36,720 bases of DNA, from positions 1 through 36,720 of the forward strand of contig JABDCU010000017.1 in the NCBI GenBank assembly GCA_013287965.1, in the 5' to 3' direction. The translations under genes were made by a program, and so were the position numbers. This document shows positions 33,201-36,720 of the stretch, piece after piece. A model generated the notes under the pieces. The model worked only from the letters and a program-made list of their open reading frames with translations. It was not told the origin of the DNA and did no database searches. Position 1 is the stretch's first letter. Every line of letters begins with the position of its first letter. Source of the DNA: Candidatus Omnitrophota bacterium. Lineage in GTDB: Bacteria > Omnitrophota > Gorgyraeia > Zapsychrales > Fredricksoniimonadaceae.

Positions 33201-36200
33201 ACGGGAATGGCACTTACTACCGGGCTGGCCTTTGCCGCTGGGCTGGCCATCGCGAGGCTGGCAATTTCATTCAACAACTTGTCTTTAGCACGGGCCAGGC
33301 CATTGATCCTGTCTATTTTCACGTTAACCTTATCTCTTTCTCTGCCAAGCGCTCTTGTATATTCTTCTGAAATTTCCCCGGCTTGTTCTGCGCTCTTTAG
33401 CGGTAGTCTCTCCAAAGACGACTTTTCCCTCCGGAATTCACTTAGGAGTGTTCCTAAAATTTCTGGAAAAGTAGTCTCGAGCCATTGCATGTCCTTACCG
33501 CTCAACATTTCTTTTCTACCTGCTTTTGCCCTTAATTGTTTGAATTTCTTCTCAACCGTGTCCAAAGATGTCATCGCCCGGCTGAACCCTAATCTCATCT
33601 TTATTTCATCTTGGGTAATTTTTTCAGCCTCTTGTTTTATCAATCTTAAAATCCTGTCTTTATTGTTCCTGAGAAGGGCCAGAACATCTTCAATGATAAA
33701 TTCTAACTGTGGGGATTTTATTACTAATATCCCGGAAGTATCCTTAACTTCCCTATTAGTCACTATTAAGACCGGCATTTTTATACTTTTAAAACTTTTC
33801 ACAAAATCAATATTATTAACAAGAAGTGCTCCAATTTCATCTTTATGATCATTGATATATGTCCTTGCTTCATCTTGATCAGTAAATTCTTTAAACTTTA
33901 CGTTGGTACCATGGCCATGCTTCCGGATCGTTGACCGTATCCTTGCCAGTTGTTCTGGCGCATCCACATAAACCAGGGTACGATGTTCGACCATAGACAA
34001 AAATATTTTTTGTATTATTATTGAGGTTTCTCCTCTTGCTCTGGGAATCGCAGCACCTTTCCTTGCTCCTCCTGTCGGGCTGGTCATTGCCAGGTTGGCC
34101 GTCATCGCGCGGCTGGTTGTTGCTGCAGGTTTCTTGGCTTTCTGAATCAGATCAAACAAAATATTTGTCCCTGCTTCCGGTTGATTTTCTTCAGTCGCTT
34201 TCATTAATTGTTCCCGGGCCTCGTCACCTTTTACTATCCGGTACACACGTTCAATAGACCTTTGACTGACATAAATCGGCTTAGACCACATCTTTTGATC
34301 CGGACCATATACAGCAATGATGTGCTTCACGTGATTTGTTTGAAAATATGCCGTTGACTCCACGCTATACACGCCATGTGAAGGTGTCGTCCAGGCAATA
34401 AGCGGTGTGCTCCCGCCGAAAGTGCCAAATAATTTTTGCATTTCATCTTTGGGGACAATAATAGGCATATCTGGCGACATCGCGGGATTGGCTAAAAAGT
34501 TTATTGAATTTAACAATTCTTCGACATATTGACTTAATTGCTCCAAGTTTAAGCGAATAGGTGAACCCGTTTGAGGATAAGCGGCATAAATCAAACCTTT
34601 TCTCTCAGATTGAAAGAAGTTAGACACAACTTCAGGATACCTTTGAAGCTTATACGGAAAACTTATAGCAAACCACATCCTGTCTTCGATATCGTTCTTT
34701 ATCAAAAATCTGTCTATATCTTTATAATGGATTGGTTTGAACCCTTCCGCAGATAAATATAAAAATCCTACCCGATGATCTTCTTTTCCCTCAATAATAA
34801 ATAATCTGCCATAACGTAACACCTGACTCACCCTCTTTATAAATTTATACTCTCTACCATCCAAATATATTTGCCTGTCTTGATAGCGCCATAGCGTATG
34901 TTCCCTACCGAAAACTTTTACAACAGTCTTTTTATCCAACGTCAGCGGTAATACTTGGATCCGCATCGCTGCATCTTTTATTTTAGCATATCTGGTGATC
35001 GAATTTTTCAACTCAGACTGATACCAAAATTGAAAAAACCTTGGGAGCCCCTCTGCTGCCAAACTAAGCGCTATTAACGCCAAGCCCCATGCCCTTAAGT
35101 TCGGATAATTAGAAAAATGTTGATTGATTATACGCAAACTGTCAGCTACCAGGAATGCTCCGCCGGCCGCCATTAATCCGATACTCAATAGGCTATGCCG
35201 GTTTTTAATATTATCTGCTATCATTGTAGTGTCGGGGATTTCAGGATTAATTGTTACAGCTACCGCGAAATCTTTACCACTATCATTTGCTATGCTTGCC
35301 AAATCTATTAAGGTTGGCCTCAATATTCGATGCAGCATGACAGGGCTTGCCAATTCCTCAAAATTGGTTCCACCGGAAAAGTATTTTCTGGGGATGGGCT
35401 GTTGGGTGGTTTGGCTGAGGTCTTCCTTTATATAGTTGAACACGCCTTTCTTATAGGCTTTTAAGTATTGCTGGAATATCTTGTCTTTCTCCGTTGGGTC
35501 TTGGGCATTGACACCCACCTTGACCTTACTTTGATTGCCGTAGACTTGGGTCAAGAGTGCGTCTTTGAGGGCCATTTTGTACCAGCTGGCTAAGATCATT
35601 GAGTAGAACATCTGGCGCAAGGGGGCGAAGTTTTTGCCGGTGTTGACTTCTTGTTCGATGCTGGGAAGAATGAGTTCGCGGATGATCTGACTGGCTAAGG
35701 TGTGAGATTTATTCTGTTGATGGCGTGAAAGAGATAAGTAATCTTCTTCAAGCATTACTTTTAAATGCGCGCCGACGATGTAGGCAACGTTGCCGCGTTC
35801 GAAAACATCCGCTTTGTCAGCGACGATCCAGACCTTGTTAAAGGTATTAACCGGAATTTGGGTTGTGCCGTACATTTGTTGGGCTTTGGTGCATATTTTG
35901 TCCCAAAAGGTCTTGCCAAGGTTCTTTTCAGGATAGATCAAAGAAGCGGTTAATTGCTTGAGGATATAGTCTTGTGCCAGCATGTCCTGGCCCATTTGGG
36001 TTTGGCCCAGATTATTGGCGATCATGCGGTCTTTCTCATAAGGAGACAAATTGACCCACAAATCTTTTTCGGGGATGGTTAGGCTGGCGAGGAAGTATTT
36101 GATTAATTTAGAAGATTCACTTTTAAGTTGTTCTTGTTGAGATTCTTCGCTGCGCTCAGAATGACGAGCAGTGCTCCCTGTGTCGATGATGAAATCGAAT

Positions 36201-36388
36201 TTAAAGGGATTCTCGGGATGGACCTTGATGCCCTTCATTAAAACAGGCTCAAAAGCAGGACTTAGACTCACCATGGTGCCAGGTGCCGGCAAGCCTAAAA
36301 CTGTATCAGCATGGGCTTGAGGCAGAGGGCCTAAGCTTGTTAGGAAAAAGCAGACAATGACTATTAGGCTTAAAATTTTTTTAAACAT
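30218..36388 (-). CDS. Giant modular exported protein GP3
   Basis: A 2056-residue protein; ATG 36388 (MFKKILSL) is preferred over TTG 36403. Signal peptide 1-27 (AHA/DTV). The N-domain to about 339 is nearly identical to GP1, with repeat RHSERSEES at site 1. Ala-Met seams at Met475, 637, 762, 768, 939, 1047, 1496, 1634, 1755, 1868 and 1972, mostly S-x-A-M. Modules: about 340-475 with two hydrophobic segments; 475-637 shared with GP1; 637-762 unrecognised; 768-939 a pseudo-receiver; 939-1047 coiled coil; several later modules each containing a strand motif like YYLIGG (about 1170, 1465, 1600, 1740); 1868-1972 unrecognised; tag from 1983. Its own promoter matches that of GP1. It is the first gene of the collinear block with the secretion genes. 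Function unknown; surface exposure is inferred. Confidence 0.85.
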   Translation of the reverse strand: MFKKILSLIVIVCFFLTSLGPLPQAHADTVLGLPAPGTMVSLSPAFEPVLMKGIKVHPENPFKFDFIIDTGSTARHSERSEESQQEQLKSESSKLIKYFLASLTIPEKDLWVNLSPYEKDRMIANNLGQTQMGQDMLAQDYILKQLTASLIYPEKNLGKTFWDKICTKAQQMYGTTQIPVNTFNKVWIVADKADVFERGNVAYIVGAHLKVMLEEDYLSLSRHQQNKSHTLASQIIRELILPSIEQEVNTGKNFAPLRQMFYSMILASWYKMALKDALLTQVYGNQSKVKVGVNAQDPTEKDKIFQQYLKAYKKGVFNYIKEDLSQTTQQPIPRKYFSGGTNFEELASPVMLHRILRPTLIDLASIANDSGKDFAVAVTINPEIPDTTMIADNIKNRHSLLSIGLMAAGGAFLVADSLRIINQHFSNYPNLRAWGLALIALSLAAEGLPRFFQFWYQSELKNSITRYAKIKDAAMRIQVLPLTLDKKTVVKVFGREHTLWRYQDRQIYLDGREYKFIKRVSQVLRYGRLFIIEGKEDHRVGFLYLSAEGFKPIHYKDIDRFLIKNDIEDRMWFAISFPYKLQRYPEVVSNFFQSERKGLIYAAYPQTGSPIRLNLEQLSQYVEELLNSINFLANPAMSPDMPIIVPKDEMQKLFGTFGGSTPLIAWTTPSHGVYSVESTAYFQTNHVKHIIAVYGPDQKMWSKPIYVSQRSIERVYRIVKGDEAREQLMKATEENQPEAGTNILFDLIQKAKKPAATTSRAMTANLAMTSPTGGARKGAAIPRARGETSIIIQKIFLSMVEHRTLVYVDAPEQLARIRSTIRKHGHGTNVKFKEFTDQDEARTYINDHKDEIGALLVNNIDFVKSFKSIKMPVLIVTNREVKDTSGILVIKSPQLEFIIEDVLALLRNNKDRILRLIKQEAEKITQDEIKMRLGFSRAMTSLDTVEKKFKQLRAKAGRKEMLSGKDMQWLETTFPEILGTLLSEFRREKSSLERLPLKSAEQAGEISEEYTRALGRERDKVNVKIDRINGLARAKDKLLNEIASLAMASPAAKASPVVSAIPVINSEGQFDQKLIKLIQSGHRSYLSLELTGLVLQQELPAVMGLQEVSVYSVLSHQVELSLPNFVFAVSIDPKGVSAPMPKDEISDLLQNYEHRLGILRIQLGSRLYYLIAGNHVSILIRTYIQDDPVRQDNLTKAFALPDGTSVSGADYTEVRNVMNKANGIPHQDAFFDLLKAASIRRAFDRRALQQMQGSNEDLINQIYSFLKTNKFFSRYDEKFYNHEIFSSKARIILAGMNKIGPKGKEHSYWALDLEPVKNDLPQPLAAASRVEETAQKEAIQLGLNFIDNNSAPTKSKEGNAVSQKEKAPPQVEKPALNDQENGLVELLKKTQAATTKNGIRKRLDREYNMFDADENEFNQLRRQAVFLYDVNKGDFVPPQDKNSLPEPFGVFIVSLPNNSQYKHYVWGGPNSYVMKVPKAWALNPKLLTRPKPSFAMTSDEIDAHVKEQIIHIRMDPFDTKWIAQMLNQGLSAALSGIAVSAQRITKDIDKLRVSNSIFRKSFDRNGVETLVEIDFLEKILKEYKVYKLGVIEINVGFNRYYLIGGLGPPILVKVSGQVSGAPSKETPQNPSFAMTTTETPEQRIISKLIVSPGYRPYFFRNALKALRKEGHAVSVTAEDFKELIKGKGLTMEVFNRDGTHKKGPIDRLADEMSLLNTSNLWIIEFKLKRKNSRYHYLIGNHRLRSYILLAVSPAMAAPKQVLSLQEAYEKMGLIGQESRVISEELRTGAITTAEKIIQKEKSSAGLKRKLNAIQVNWGPNDGRAKLVFEEQKKSIENGIAKNSTALGKLVPQTSKPAKGKTSKASKAMTVILINAILERIDPENSGKAQFNLNSRIFPRDPEEALNMKKLFAEENRGEGFPATHRDKIGTAEYVYWTDYPQFRIWLNAKKEEILTRSAGIEISQPPSASSAMTAPTDTLARRGGIDFNRANMAMNVRKEGNGVQMQFDPAMIARIRKSGFDGVNFEVESIIPVANLPLLLGLRKEEIQAQTQLASV
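30221..30442 (-). other. C-terminal tag of GP3 (GGIDF domain)
   Basis: Residues 1983-2056, GGIDFNRANM to LLGLRKEEIQAQ, differing from the GP1 tag at only a handful of positions, while the modules before it are unrelated to those before the GP1 tag. Confidence 0.75.
33673..33988 (-). other. GP3 module: pseudo-receiver domain
   Basis: About 105 residues in the order of a response regulator receiver: TLVYVDAPEQLARIRSTI, FTDQDEARTYIND, ALLVNNIDF, MPVLIVTNRE, LVIKSPQLEFIIEDVLALLR. The position of the phosphoacceptor Asp is occupied by Asn in LLVNNID, so it probably cannot be phosphorylated. Seams lie on both sides (Met768 and Met939). This is a fold-level resemblance by eye. Confidence 0.45.
34481..34966 (-). 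repeat. Seam-bounded cassette of GP3 shared with GP1
   Basis: Between seams Met475 and Met637; counterpart of GP1 8187-8720. Shared landmarks are IYLDGREYKF, VLRYGRLFIIEGKEDH, VGFLYLSAEG and AISFPYKL. Confidence 0.65.
36139..36166. repeat. Dispersed repeat (GTCATTCTGAGCG family) at site 1 of GP3
   Basis: In-frame RHSERSEES. It occupies the position where GP1 and GP2 carry the unrelated VIPAKAGIQ repeat. Confidence 0.85.
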
Positions 36389-36431
36389 GTCCGTTCTGTG
36401 CAAGTATATTAGGGAAAGCGCTACTTGTGAA

Positions 36432-36515
36432 AGGATAACATATATTGGGGGGTTGTCAAACCAGGGAAGGATAAATCAACGTATATAAACTATTGATATT
36501 AATACGTTTATGGGT
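36432..36515 (-). promoter_or_regulatory. Promoter and upstream element of GP3
   Basis: On the minus strand, consensus TTGACA (36454-36459) and TATCCT (36432-36437) with a 16-base spacer, about 43 bases before ATG 36388. The block AATAGTTTATAT, with an AT-rich TTAATA flank, lies about 25 bases upstream of the -35, as in GP1. The whole 36404-36546 gap between atpD and GP3 is otherwise AT-rich with no gene. Confidence 0.65.
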
Positions 36516-36546
36516 CATACAAAAAATAGTTGATATTTTTATAAAA

Positions 36547-36720
36547 TTAAATCCTTGGAGATTTGCCGATCATGTAAAAATCCTGCGCTTCCATGTGGTC
36601 GTAGTCCCCGCGCAAGATCCTTTCACAACCCAGCAGATTGTCTTCCAAAGGCACATACTCGCCTTTTTTACCGGTGAAAACCTCAGATACCGTGAACGGC
36701 TGGGTCATAAAATTGTACAT
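36547..36720 (-). CDS. atpD: ATP synthase F1 beta subunit, C-terminal end (runs off right edge)
   Basis: The last 57 residues of the catalytic beta subunit: MTQPFTVSEVFTGKKGEYV, then a GCERILRGDYDHMEAQDFYM segment and a short end SPRI. The usual pattern in other bacteria is SQPFxVAEVFTG ... ILxGxYDxLPExAFYMVG. It continues beyond the window. The missing epsilon-subunit gene directly downstream, where GP3 stands, is worth noting, since atpC normally follows atpD. Confidence 0.92.
   Translation of the reverse strand: MYNFMTQPFTVSEVFTGKKGEYVPLEDNLLGCERILRGDYDHMEAQDFYMIGKSPRI

Noticed and set aside
6144-36388. GP genes as polymorphic toxin (CDI/Rhs-like) systems with immunity genes
   Set aside because: The C-terminus is conserved rather than variable, no small immunity-like gene follows any GP, and no RHS or filamentous haemagglutinin repeats are seen.

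Overview
The window reads as a piece of a Gram-negative, uncultured-type bacterial genome, most likely Candidatus Omnitrophota (former OP3). This rests on three giant signal-peptide proteins with shared ends and variable middles, a compact type II secretion / type IV pilus-like operon, an STT3-type oligosaccharyltransferase, and many short dispersed palindromic repeats. No rRNA or tRNA is visible, so the phylum call is an inference. Nearly every base is coding; no gene-free stretch reaches 300 bases.

Layout, left to right. (1) Positions 1-221 are a chorismate synthase fragment joined tail-to-tail, at a GATATC palindrome, to a histidine kinase that loses its ATPase domain; the join is either a rearrangement or an assembly chimera. 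(2) Positions 216-6090 are a tight minus-strand run: GST-like protein, Nudix hydrolase, dicarboxylate/amino-acid symporter, L,D-transpeptidase, small membrane protein, ElbB, OmpR-type regulator, kinase. A MITE-like palindrome (3620-3772) splits it and disturbs the transpeptidase start. (3) 6144-10352 is giant protein 1 (GP1, 1402 aa) with its own promoter. (4) 10502-12542 encode a PIG-L/LmbE deacetylase-like exported protein and a GNAT acetyltransferase (minus); 12566-15760 encode a trypsin-like protease and an STT3-family protein (plus). (5) 15754-36388 is one collinear minus-strand block: giant protein 3 (GP3, 2056 aa), GspE, GspF, an HEXXH peptidase, GspG, three minor pseudopilins, GspL (PilM-PilN fusion), GspM (PilO-like), a TPR protein and giant protein 2 (GP2, 1714 aa). 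(6) The right edge holds the C-terminus of ATP synthase beta.

The most interesting system is the giant-protein family. GP1, GP2 and GP3 share an exported N-terminal domain of about 320 residues and a C-terminal tag of about 65 residues that begins GGIDF. Between them lie unrelated modules separated by a short recurring seam, (D/S/N)-x-Ala-Met-(Thr), whose DNA is strikingly uniform: GCG ATG in 20 of 25 cases. Recognisable domains begin and end at the seams: a histidine-kinase core, a circularly permuted HAD phosphatase, a pseudo-receiver, a Tat-signal plus HEAT unit, and one cassette present in both GP1 and GP3. The same genes carry in-frame copies of three unrelated dispersed repeats at matching positions of the N-terminal domain, and two neighbouring exported proteins use a copy of one of these repeats as part of their signal peptides. 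I read this as a cassette-shuffling, repeat-tolerant family of exported multidomain proteins, possibly served by the adjacent secretion machine. The architecture and repeats are seen directly; the mechanism and the link to secretion are inference.
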